8,760 nucleotides of DNA from Microcaldota archaeon (GCA_013331595.1 DUGE01000047.1:774-9533); one strand, 5' to 3'; counted from the stretch's first letter, positions 1 to 5,003 are shown. Notes: generated from the letters alone by a model not told the origin. Program-made: numbers and translations.

Positions 1-826
1 CTTCTTCAAACATCTTCACGTCTTTTTCCGGCGTAGAGTAAAGCCCCGGCATCAAGTGATAGCCCACTTTCAAAAAAGCGTTTTTCACGTTTTTCGTTGC
101 TTCAACGCTTTCTTTTACTCCATGCCCCCTCTTCACTTTTTTCAAAGCCTCGTCGTCCAAACTCTGAACTCCCAATTCTATGCGCGTGGCTCCGAAATCC
201 AAAAGCCTACACACTTCTCCCTCGCCCGCCCAGTCGGGGCGCGTTTCAAAAGTCAAGCCAATAATCCGGTGCGGCGCTTTTTCGTTCGCCTCAACCGCCT
301 GTTCGAGAGTGTGGCTTTCAAAACCGTTGAACGCGTCATAGGCCCCCTTCATGAATTGCGTTTGGTATTCTATCGGCTCTGAATTGAATGTTCCACCCAT
401 GACAATCAATTCGCACTTTTGAGGGTTATGCCCTATTGCCTTGAACTGGCTCAAGCGCGAATCAACCTGCCTGAAAGAATCGAAATCATTCCTCCGAGCG
501 CGAAGGGCTGCAGGTTCGAAGCCAGTATAACTTTTAGCTGCAAACTCGCTCGTCGGACAGTAAGAACAGTGGTAAGGGCATGAAACGGGCTTGAGCATTA
601 TTGCAACAACACTCACCCCGCTCAATGACCTTGCCCTGTGGGTTTTCAGCAAATCGCGGAAAACCGGTTTTTCCTTCTCGGGCAAGGCATCGAAAATCGC
701 AGCGTTGCTCACAACCTGCGGCAAACCCTGCTCGTGGGAAACCCTGCGCTTCAACGAATCAAGCTCGCCGCGGGTTTTCACTAGGGAAAGCTGCCTGGAA
801 ATTTCCTTTGCCGCATTTTCAGTCAA
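1..826 (-). CDS. elp3: Elp3 family tRNA uridine-34 carboxymethyl transferase, radical SAM part (3' end cut off by window)
   Basis: I translated this by hand on the minus strand; the frame is open from a stop at 839-841 to the window edge, giving about 275 residues. It reads like archaeal Elp3, a radical SAM/acetyltransferase enzyme that puts a carboxymethyl group on C5 of wobble U34 in tRNA. Visible landmarks are SGVSVVAIMLKP just before the cysteine cluster, the cluster CPYHCSYC (residues about 83-90), KSYTGFEPAALRARRNDF, ELIVMGGTF, IIGLTFETRPDW, TRIELGVQS and KRGHGVKESVEAT, then YHLMPGL at the edge. The C-terminal GNAT domain lies outside. The only start before the conserved part with a ribosome site is TTG at 826, with GAAGG at 835-839; no ATG precedes the cluster. 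Oddity: the cluster is CX3CX2C, one residue shorter than the CX4CX2C I know from archaeal Elp3, and the usual CPGG is CPTS. The family call is secure; the start is less so. Confidence 0.93.
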   Translation of the reverse strand, partial: MTENAAKEISRQLSLVKTRGELDSLKRRVSHEQGLPQVVSNAAIFDALPEKEKPVFRDLLKTHRARSLSGVSVVAIMLKPVSCPYHCSYCPTSEFAAKSYTGFEPAALRARRNDFDSFRQVDSRLSQFKAIGHNPQKCELIVMGGTFNSEPIEYQTQFMKGAYDAFNGFESHTLEQAVEANEKAPHRIIGLTFETRPDWAGEGEVCRLLDFGATRIELGVQSLDDEALKKVKRGHGVKESVEATKNVKNAFLKVGYHLMPGLYSTPEKDVKMFEE

Positions 827-927
827 ACAAAACGCCTTCTAAGAGCTATCGGTTCAAAACAAAACATAATGTAGAAAACCTTTGATTTTCTGCATAAAAA
901 CTGGCCTGCGCGGTTTTAAAGCCCTTT
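827..927 (-). promoter_or_regulatory. Intergenic gap upstream of elp3 with possible TATA boxes
   Basis: This 101-base gap separates the end of the secreted-protein gene from elp3 on the minus strand. It holds two TATA-like stretches read toward elp3: TTTAAAA at 914-920 and CATTATG near 865-871. The second would place a transcript start near 842, just ahead of the Shine-Dalgarno site. A short inverted repeat (AGAAAA at 873-878, TTTTCT at 886-891) is too weak to call. elp3 may therefore have its own promoter, but read-through from the gene behind it is equally possible. Confidence 0.25.
833..840 (-). promoter_or_regulatory. Shine-Dalgarno site choosing the TTG start of elp3
   Basis: On the minus strand AGAAGGCG precedes TTG at 826 by 6 bases. 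An in-frame stop sits at 839-841, so the start cannot lie further upstream. This makes TTG 826 the best start, ahead of GTG at 781. Confidence 0.5.
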
Positions 928-1758
928 TCAATTCAGGAAAATGCGGGCCGCCAGGCCGAGGGCGGAATAAACTACTTGTTCTACGGACGGGAAAAGCAAA
1001 ATGCCCTTGTTCAAGGCCTTCAAGTCCTGCTCAAGCGAAGAGCGGGAAACCAAAACAACATCGCTCTTTGCGTTAATGAGCTTGCTTGACAATGAAGTTG
1101 CATGCAATGCAATCTTGAACTCGCCCTGTTCACTGGGAAGGATTTCGTAGTCTTCAATCAATTCCTCGTGGAACCGCACTAGAACGCGGCGGGTTTCCTT
1201 CCAGCCGCCAGGAACGCCAGTGGCGCTTATTTCAAAAACATCGCTGGCCGAACTGCGGTTGCGCAGGCGGACTTGAAAAACGGCAGGAAGCCCAACGCCA
1301 GTGGCGTAAACTGTGGGGGAAGCCTCGCCCAAAAGCAAGTCTTTTGAAATGCTTACCTTGACTTTGAACACGCGCTCTGACGCGCCTTCGTACTGGTCTA
1401 TGGCGCGGAGTTGGAATGAATACTCGCCGTCAGCAGCATCAGGAGCGGCGGTAATAAACGCGTGGAAAGATTTTTCGAAAAGCTTTGAATCCTCTGCTTT
1501 CCAGCCCGTAGGAAGTGTGCCGCGAAGGACAAAAAGGCGGTCCCACAGCGCCTGCCCTTGACTCGAGCTTGTAGTCGCTATTTCACCAGTCTCACGGCTG
1601 GTTATTATTTCAATAGTCTGCCCGGGCCCGAAAACACCCAAATCCAGAACGTCAGAATCGGTCGAAAGCGTCTGCTGCACCGGGCTGACGGCCATAAGCT
1701 GCGACGCCAAAGCAAAGGGCGATACCACCAGCAAGGCAAAAAGCAGTTTTTTAAGCAT
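928..1758 (-). CDS. Secreted or surface-anchored protein with beta-sandwich (NEW3/CARDB-like) domains, unknown function
   Basis: The product has 276 residues. Residues 1-20 (MLKKLL followed by a hydrophobic core ending ALASQLMA) form a signal peptide with a plausible cut near ALA. The rest is rich in V, T, S and E, as expected for extracellular beta domains. Residues about 30-135 form one segment ending in VFKVKVSISK. A second, about 145-240, has the pattern VFQVRLRNRSSASDVFEISATG, GGW, then a Pro-containing strand and EFKIAL, which resembles NEW3/CARDB-type Ig-like folds in archaeal surface proteins. The last 25 residues are moderately hydrophobic (GILLFP to ARIFLN) and could be a membrane anchor or a short amphipathic tail. 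No enzyme motif is visible. ATG at 1758 follows an AT-rich box by about 26 bases, consistent with a leaderless transcript. It is divergent from thpR and shares its short promoter region. Confidence 0.75.
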   Translation of the reverse strand: MLKKLLFALLVVSPFALASQLMAVSPVQQTLSTDSDVLDLGVFGPGQTIEIITSRETGEIATTSSSQGQALWDRLFVLRGTLPTGWKAEDSKLFEKSFHAFITAAPDAADGEYSFQLRAIDQYEGASERVFKVKVSISKDLLLGEASPTVYATGVGLPAVFQVRLRNRSSASDVFEISATGVPGGWKETRRVLVRFHEELIEDYEILPSEQGEFKIALHATSLSSKLINAKSDVVLVSRSSLEQDLKALNKGILLFPSVEQVVYSALGLAARIFLN

Positions 1759-1777
1759 GGAATTATGAGCCGGAAAG

Positions 1778-1790
1778 GAAATAAAAAACA
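1778..1790. promoter_or_regulatory. Shared AT-rich box between divergent genes (putative TATA)
   Basis: The 57-base gap between ATG 1758 (minus) and ATG 1816 (plus) has one clear AT-rich element, GAAATAAAAAACA at 1778-1790, with a purine run before it. Its centre, about 1784, is 26 bases from the minus start codon and 32 from the plus start codon. Archaeal TATA boxes sit roughly 26-27 bases before transcript starts, so both genes could be leaderless or nearly so. No Shine-Dalgarno site is well placed for either. That one element serves both directions is an inference. Confidence 0.4.
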
Positions 1791-1815
1791 GTGGGGTAAT
1801 GCACTACCGATACAT

Positions 1816-2334
1816 ATGGTACGTTGTTTTATTGCCGTAAAGCTCGGCGAGGAAATTGAAGCTCCACTAAGGGAATTGCAAAACAAGGCAAAACAATTGG
1901 ATATCGACGCTTCTTTCCCCAGCGACTTCCACTGCACCCTCGCTTTTCTTGGCGAGTTGTACGAAGACCAGGTGGAAAAGACAAAAGAAAGGCTGGAAAA
2001 ACTCCAGTTGAAACAAACTCAAGTTGAAGTGAAAGGCGTCGGTTTTTTCCCCAACGGCAAGTTCATCCGCGTTTTCTGGGCGGGGGTCAAAGGGCTTGAT
2101 GAAATGCAAAATAGCATCGCTAAAGCCCTTAGGCACAGGGAAGAGTTTTTGGGGCACGTTACAATAGCCCGCATCAAAAACCCTGGGAATTTAAGCCAAT
2201 TGCGTGAAATCGCCAAAGCCTACGAGGAAAAAGAATTCGGCACAACAACAATCAGTGGAGTTGCGCTTTTCAAAAGCGTTTTGACCGCCCAAGGCCCGCA
2301 GCATGAAGAGCTGTTCGTCAAAAAACTTTCCTGA
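1816..2334 (+). CDS. thpR: RNA 2',3'-cyclic phosphodiesterase / 2'-5' RNA ligase (ThpR/LigT)
   Basis: The product has 172 residues and belongs to the 2H phosphoesterase superfamily. ThpR opens RNA 2',3'-cyclic phosphates and can join or cleave 2'-5' linkages in vitro; its cellular substrate is not settled. The two catalytic motifs are present: HCTL with H39 and T41, followed by AFLG, and HVTI with H114 and T116, followed by ARIK. The N-terminus MVRCFIAVKL matches the usual first strand, which is why I start at ATG 1816 and not at upstream in-frame codons. The length is slightly short, mainly in the loop before the second motif (ALRHREEFLGHVT). The last 17 bases overlap the 3' end of the convergent synthase gene. 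An AT-rich box about 32 bases upstream and no Shine-Dalgarno site suggest a short or absent leader. Confidence 0.93.
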   Translation: MVRCFIAVKLGEEIEAPLRELQNKAKQLDIDASFPSDFHCTLAFLGELYEDQVEKTKERLEKLQLKQTQVEVKGVGFFPNGKFIRVFWAGVKGLDEMQNSIAKALRHREEFLGHVTIARIKNPGNLSQLREIAKAYEEKEFGTTTISGVALFKSVLTAQGPQHEELFVKKLS

Positions 2335-2818
2335 CCTTGAAACGCACCGTCATCAATATGCCGAGAACGAAAAGCAAGGCTATTGAAAACCAGGCGTTAA
2401 ACCAACCAAATGCCAAAAGCAAGAAAGCCGCCAACGGCGAAGGGAGGCCGTAGTAAACGCCCTTTTCACCCTGCAAATTATACTTCGCCAAGCGCAGCAC
2501 AACCGCACTCAAATAGAAAATGCCTGCAAGCAAAAGCAAAAAGAAAACGTAAAAATCCTTGGGCAGGAAAGTAAAGAAAACAAGAGCTGCCGGAACTACG
2601 CCGAACGAAACCCCGTCGGCCAACGAATCCAACTGCTTCCCAAACTCGTTGTGCACCTTGTCCCTGCGCGCCACAATCCCGTCAAAAAAATCGAAAGCCA
2701 TCGCAAGCAAAATCAAGCCAAAGGAAGAAAAAAAGCCGAACGCCGGAAACAAAGCCAAGGCAAGAAAACCGCAAGCGCCATTGCCCAGCGTCAAATAATC
2801 CTTCAAATGCAGTTCCAT
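2318..2818 (-). CDS. pssA: CDP-alcohol phosphatidyltransferase, probable archaetidylserine/phosphatidylserine synthase
   Basis: An integral membrane enzyme of 166 residues that swaps the CMP of a CDP-activated lipid for an alcohol such as serine. The full signature DGx2ARx8Gx3Dx3D is present: D46, G47, A50, R51, G60, D64 and D68, with the extra upstream D43. The N-terminus LKDYLTLGNGACGFLA matches the first conserved helix of PssA-like members. Hydrophobic segments lie at about 15-45, 70-90, 93-110, 125-145 and 145-160. Serine as acceptor is inferred from that N-terminal pattern; inositol or glycerol phosphate cannot be excluded. I prefer ATG 2818 over the in-frame ATG at 2860 because the conserved region starts right after it and a TATA-like box lies about 28 bases before it. 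The 3' end overlaps thpR by 17 bases, tail to tail. Confidence 0.9.
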   Translation of the reverse strand: MELHLKDYLTLGNGACGFLALALFPAFGFFSSFGLILLAMAFDFFDGIVARRDKVHNEFGKQLDSLADGVSFGVVPAALVFFTFLPKDFYVFFLLLLAGIFYLSAVVLRLAKYNLQGEKGVYYGLPSPLAAFLLLAFGWFNAWFSIALLFVLGILMTVRFKVRKVF

Positions 2819-2823
2819 AAGAC

Positions 2824-2832
2824 TAAATAAAA
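2824..2832 (+). promoter_or_regulatory. Putative TATA box for the tRNA gene
   Basis: TAAATAAAA lies about 35 bases before the tRNA 5' end at 2863, so transcription would begin near 2854 and leave a leader of about 9 bases for RNase P to remove. It overlaps the first codons of the divergent phosphatidyltransferase gene. This is a motif-and-spacing call only. Confidence 0.35.
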
Positions 2833-2840
2833 CCCGCGGG

Positions 2841-2850
2841 CATATTAAAA
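2841..2850 (-). promoter_or_regulatory. Putative TATA box for the phosphatidyltransferase gene
   Basis: Read on the minus strand the sequence is TTTTAATATG, centred about 28 bases before ATG 2818. That spacing fits a leaderless archaeal transcript and supports 2818 as the start. It is too close (about 17 bases) to the tRNA 5' end to serve the tRNA. Confidence 0.4.
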
Positions 2851-2901
2851 GTGCGTTCAAGTGGGCCCATAGCTCAGCCTGGTCAGAGCGCCAGTCTTAT
2901 A

Positions 2902-2941
2902 CGACTCCCGAAGGCACAAAGCACTTCGGTTTGGCTGAGTG
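2902..2941 (+). other. tRNA intron 1, 40 bases, position 37/38
   Basis: The intron sits one base after the anticodon, the canonical archaeal site. A bulge-helix-bulge fold can be drawn. The anticodon stem continues into a 4-bp helix pairing CTTA (2896-2899) with TGAG (2936-2939). Bulge TAC (2900-2902) and bulge TGA (2940-2942) each have the cut after their second base. Cutting after 2901 and 2941 restores loop CTTATAA. The inner helix is imperfect next to the bulge (G2903-C2935 and C2905-G2933 around a mismatch), then closes firmly with CCGAAG (2908-2913) on CTTCGG (2924-2929). Confidence 0.8.
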
Positions 2942-2963
2942 AGCTGGACGTCCAGGGTTCAAA

Positions 2964-3058
2964 GACATCCCTTTTCTTTGGGAAAGAAAAGGTCTGTCAA
3001 CCCCAAAAGAAAATGGGTTGAAAGAACTCTCAAAGACCAATAGAAAAGATGTTGGCAA
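2964..3058 (+). other. tRNA intron 2, 95 bases, T-loop position 59/60
   Basis: This insertion splits the T-loop. Around the T-stem a bulge-helix-bulge can be drawn. TTCA (2958-2961) faces TGGC (3053-3056), with three pairs including one G-U and one mismatch. The bulges are AAG (2962-2964) and AAT (3057-3059), and the inner helix is ACATC (2965-2969) on GATGT (3048-3052). Cutting after the second base of each bulge gives exactly TTCAAAT. The interior is highly structured: CCTTTTCTTT (2970-2979) pairs perfectly with AAAGAAAAGG (2983-2992) over a GGG loop, and TCAACCC (2997-3003) pairs with GGGTTGA (3015-3021). I see no coding sequence and no box C/D motifs in it. Confidence 0.78.
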
Positions 3059-3091
3059 TCCCTGTGGGCCCACTCAAACTTGTGGCTAAAA

Positions 3092-3574
3092 ATGACTAGA
3101 GCGATGGACAGAATCTTTGAAATAATAATGGACCACGGATGCCGCATACCAGTTATACGCCGGCGATTTTCCGAAGTTAAATGGCACATCTTAGAAAACG
3201 AAGAACACTTCAGGGCACAAATTCACTATCCGGCACTAGAATGGATTTTGCAAAACCATCCGGAGAGTGAATTTACCATCGGCGAGCTTAACAAAATCTT
3301 CGAAGGGAAGGAACAAGTATTCAATTTTCCCTCTAATAAATTGAGGGAACAAATTGGAACCACTCCAGAAGATGAAGAAAACTTAAGGCTGAATCAGCTC
3401 GCTCGCCCATTTCTCTCCTCACGCATACTAGTTCATTCTAGAAAAACTACCTGGAGTGATGAGCTACCATACGCATACAGATATCCCCACGAGTGGTCAA
3501 ATATGAAAGTCAAATTAGGGCTCAAGCCCGGAATACTCCGAGCGCTGCTAAAAGAAAGACGGGATTCACACTAA
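3092..3574 (+). CDS. Hypothetical protein, possibly winged-helix-like
   Basis: I do not recognise this 160-residue product. It is basic and mostly helical in look, without signal peptide, membrane segment or cysteine cluster. The middle (HYPALEWILQNHPE, FTIGELNKIFEG, then NLRLNQLARPFLSSRILVH) has the rhythm of a winged helix: helix, recognition-type helix, hydrophobic strand. That is a weak resemblance. ATG 3092 is used; ATG 3104 is equally possible and no Shine-Dalgarno site decides. It begins 19 bases after the tRNA and ends 28 bases before rnp4, so it may be co-transcribed with rnp4. Base composition is lower in G+C: two 60-base stretches I counted gave 45% (3121-3180) and 40% (3241-3300), against 57% for one in aif6 (5521-5580). 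With the tRNA next door this hints at later acquisition, but no integrase or repeat supports it. Confidence 0.65.
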   Translation: MTRAMDRIFEIIMDHGCRIPVIRRRFSEVKWHILENEEHFRAQIHYPALEWILQNHPESEFTIGELNKIFEGKEQVFNFPSNKLREQIGTTPEDEENLRLNQLARPFLSSRILVHSRKTTWSDELPYAYRYPHEWSNMKVKLGLKPGILRALLKERRDSH

Positions 3575-3602
3575 GCCCAACTACAGAAAACGGAAAGGTA
3601 AA

Positions 3603-3887
3603 ATGAACGTCAACGAGATTGCAAAACAGCGGTGCGAAAAGCTCTTGTGCATGGCGCGAGAGATTTACGCGAAAGAGCCTGCGCTAGCGAAACGCTATGT
3701 GACGCTTGCGCGCAAGATAGCAATGCGCCACCGCATTTCCCTCGGCAACAAATCATTCTGCAAGAAATGCAATACGGTTTTCATTCCCGGCCAGACGCTG
3801 AAAATACGGATAGGCAGGGGGTTAAGATTATATACTTGCGTCAGCTGTGGGATTACGCGAAGGTTTCCTTTGCAGCAAAAGGACTGA
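3603..3887 (+). CDS. rnp4: Ribonuclease P protein component 4 (Rnp4/Rpp21 family)
   Basis: The product has 94 residues and is one of the archaeal RNase P proteins that help the catalytic RNA cut 5' leaders from pre-tRNA; it pairs with Rpp29 (Rnp1). The N-terminal part is helical, with the family pattern AKQRCEKLLCMAREIYAKEP, ALAKRYVTLARKIAMRHRI. The C-terminal zinc ribbon has Cys53-x2-Cys56 and Cys79-x2-Cys82, the second pair in TCVSCGITRRFP. It is slightly shorter than most homologues, mainly in the linker after MRHRISL. AAGGT (3595-3599) lies 3 bases before ATG 3603. It ends 145 bases before rps19e, and in other archaea this gene is often near translation genes. Confidence 0.92.
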   Translation: MNVNEIAKQRCEKLLCMAREIYAKEPALAKRYVTLARKIAMRHRISLGNKSFCKKCNTVFIPGQTLKIRIGRGLRLYTCVSCGITRRFPLQQKD

Positions 3888-4032
3888 AACTTTGTCTTTA
3901 AGGAATGAACCGTTAACCTGGTTCGGGCCCAACTTTTCAAAAAAGAAAAGTTAGGCGCATCAAAAGAAAACCTCCGAAACGTGCATAATGCTAATAGAGT
4001 AAAATAGCGAATGCTAACGCAGTGGTGAAATT
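3888..4032 (+). promoter_or_regulatory. Gap before rps19e: likely promoter and leader region of the ribosomal-protein operon
   Basis: This 145-base gap is the only sizeable one ahead of the eight-gene run. It holds TTTAAGG (3897-3903), a strong hairpin (3927-3956) and an AT-rich stretch CTAATAGAGTAAAATAG at about 3991-4007. If the AT-rich stretch contains the TATA box the leader would be very short; if TTTAAGG does, the hairpin would lie in the leader RNA. GGTGA (4024-4028) is the Shine-Dalgarno site for rps19e. Which box is used cannot be decided from sequence. Confidence 0.4.
3927..3956 (+). repeat. Inverted repeat / hairpin upstream of rps19e
   Basis: AACTTTTC (3931-3938) pairs perfectly with GAAAAGTT (3945-3952) across a loop of six A. 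Beyond one C-A mismatch the stem continues with GCC (3927-3929) on GGC (3954-3956). There is no T-run after it, so it is not an obvious terminator. It may stop or slow polymerase after rnp4, or lie in the rps19e leader. Confidence 0.55.
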
Positions 4033-4434
4033 ATGGGAGTAATGGACACAGACCCGCAGAAAGTCGTCGGGAAAACGGCCGAAGAGCTCAAGAAAAACGC
4101 TGAAATCAAGCCGCCCGAGTGGGCAGGCCTCGTCAAAACATCATCGCACTTGGAGAGGATACCCCACCAGTCGAAAGAATTCTGGTTCGAAAGGTGCGCG
4201 TCAATACTCTACCAGATTTACAGGCACGGCCCTGTCGGAACCGAGAGGCTGAGGAACAAGTACGGCGGTCGAACGCAGCACATTGTGCGCAGAAGCCACC
4301 ACCGCAAGGCAGGCGGGAAAACAATCAGGCTTGCGCTGCAACAGCTCGAAAAAGCGGGGTTCATAAAGAAAGAGAAGACCGGCCGCATCATAACTTCCAA
4401 GGGAATATCGCTCCTAGACCAGGGCGCAAAGTAA
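4033..4434 (+). CDS. rps19e: Small ribosomal subunit protein S19e
   Basis: The product has 133 residues, near the usual archaeal length of about 150 or less. S19e is a winged-helix protein of the head of the 30S subunit, found only in archaea and eukaryotes, where it is needed for small-subunit maturation. Recognisable blocks are KPPEWAGLVKTSSHLERIPH (residues 27-46), WFERCASILYQIYRHGPVGTE (51-71, one per-family helix), RLRNKYGG (72-79), and the basic tail of the wing, HHRKAGGKTIRLALQQLEKAGF (89-110). A Shine-Dalgarno site GGTGA lies 4 bases before ATG 4033; the in-frame ATG at 4042 is less well placed. It is the first gene of the eight-gene run, 15 bases before pdcd5. Confidence 0.95.
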   Translation: MGVMDTDPQKVVGKTAEELKKNAEIKPPEWAGLVKTSSHLERIPHQSKEFWFERCASILYQIYRHGPVGTERLRNKYGGRTQHIVRRSHHRKAGGKTIRLALQQLEKAGFIKKEKTGRIITSKGISLLDQGAK

Positions 4435-4449
4435 AAAGGTGCTTCGACA

Positions 4450-4749
4450 TTGGAAGGAGAATCTCAAGATTCCCAACAAGAATTGCGCAAGAAGCAAATG
4501 GAGATGATGCAGCGGGAAATGCAGTTGCGCGATGCGCTGAAAAAAATACTTGACGACAGGGCCTTCGAGCGCCTGGCGAACATACGCCTCGCAAACAAGG
4601 AATTGTATTACCAAATAGCCCAAATGATCATTTACGCCTACCAGCAAGGGCAGATTCAGGGAAAACTAAGCGAGGAAGTGCTCCTCAAGCTCGTCGGAAG
4701 GATAAAATCAGGGGAAAAAGAGACGAACATCACGTTCAAGCGAAAGTAA
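4450..4749 (+). CDS. DNA-binding protein of the PDCD5 (TFAR19) family
   Basis: The product has 99 residues, a typical length of 100-115 for archaeal members. The fold is a three-helix bundle with flexible ends; archaeal members bind DNA and human PDCD5 is linked to chaperonin and apoptosis, but the archaeal role is unclear. The conserved block is ILDDRAFERLANIRLANKEL (about 33-52), followed by a helix and the basic end ITFKRK. The N-terminal 30 residues are Q/E/M-rich and helical. Family members usually read LTPEAR before ERLANIRL; here it is LDDRAF. The start is TTG 4450, chosen because AAGGTG (4436-4441) is 8 bases upstream and no better start is available; the first in-frame ATG (4498) would remove the front helix. 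Its place between S19e and L39e is the standard archaeal order. Confidence 0.93.
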   Translation: MEGESQDSQQELRKKQMEMMQREMQLRDALKKILDDRAFERLANIRLANKELYYQIAQMIIYAYQQGQIQGKLSEEVLLKLVGRIKSGEKETNITFKRK

Positions 4750-4774
4750 GTCGAAAAACCAAAAGGGTGTTACG

Positions 4775-4963
4775 ATGGCAAGAAACAAAACTTCAGGAAA
4801 AAAAATGATCCTAGGCAAGGCACTAAAGCAAAACAGGCGCATACCCATTTTCGTAATGGCCAAGACTGCGCGGCGCGTCATCCGCAACGTCAAGCAACGC
4901 CACTGGCGCACAAGGAAAATGAAGGTAAAGCAGATGATGAAGGCAGCGGGAGTGAAAGAATAA
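4775..4963 (+). CDS. rpl39e: Large ribosomal subunit protein L39e
   Basis: The product has 62 residues and is very basic. L39e lines part of the peptide exit tunnel of the 50S subunit in archaea and eukaryotes. The conserved core is ALKQNRRIPIFVMAKTARRV (about 15-34) and KQRHWRTRKMK (about 39-49). Most homologues stop close to 51 residues, just after this HWR block; this one runs on with about 12 residues, VKQMMKAAGVKE. Shine-Dalgarno AGGGTG (4764-4769) is 5 bases before ATG 4775. Confidence 0.95.
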   Translation: MARNKTSGKKMILGKALKQNRRIPIFVMAKTARRVIRNVKQRHWRTRKMKVKQMMKAAGVKE

Positions 4964-5003
4964 TTAGGGTTTTAAGCTAACAGCGCATTGAGAGGCGGTT
5001 TTT

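Larger units (their letters stand above)
2863..3072 (+). tRNA. tRNA-Ile(UAU) with two introns
   Basis: Exons are 2863-2901, 2942-2963 and 3059-3072, giving a 75-base mature tRNA. All arms close: acceptor GGGCCCA (2863-2869) with TGGGCCC (3065-3071) and discriminator A3072; D-stem GCTC (2872-2875) with GAGC (2886-2889), loop AGCCTGGTCA; anticodon stem CCAGT (2891-2895) with GCTGG (2943-2947), one G-U pair; five-base variable loop ACGTC; T-stem CAGGG (2953-2957) with CCCTG (3060-3064). After splicing the anticodon loop is CTTATAA, anticodon TAT (2898-2900), and the T-loop is the standard TTCAAAT. The acceptor and D-arm match archaeal tRNA-Ile as I know it. No CCA is encoded. Most archaea read AUA with a CAU-anticodon tRNA carrying agmatidine, so a UAU anticodon is unusual. 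A tRNA finder that does not allow an intron in the T-loop would miss this gene. Confidence 0.88.

Noticed and set aside
56..885. Plus-strand open frames across 56-885
   Set aside because: They are antisense to elp3, whose minus-strand translation shows conserved blocks along the whole stretch.
873..891. Inverted repeat AGAAAA/TTTTCT before elp3 as a terminator
   Set aside because: Six A-T-rich pairs give a weak stem and no T-run follows in either direction that separates it from background.
1558..1815. Upstream extension of the thpR frame to 1558
   Set aside because: It would overlap the secreted-protein gene on the other strand and its promoter; ThpR homologues begin at MVRCFIAV.
2964..3058. 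Box C/D guide RNA or homing endonuclease within the second tRNA intron
   Set aside because: No RUGAUGA or CUGA boxes in proper order and the intron is far too short to encode an endonuclease.
3060..3940. Possible attachment-site duplication: GGGCCCA at the tRNA 3' end (3066-3072) and again at 3925-3931
   Set aside because: Only about 7 bases match plus scattered similarity; no integrase gene lies between and the shared bases are a short palindrome-rich word expected by chance.
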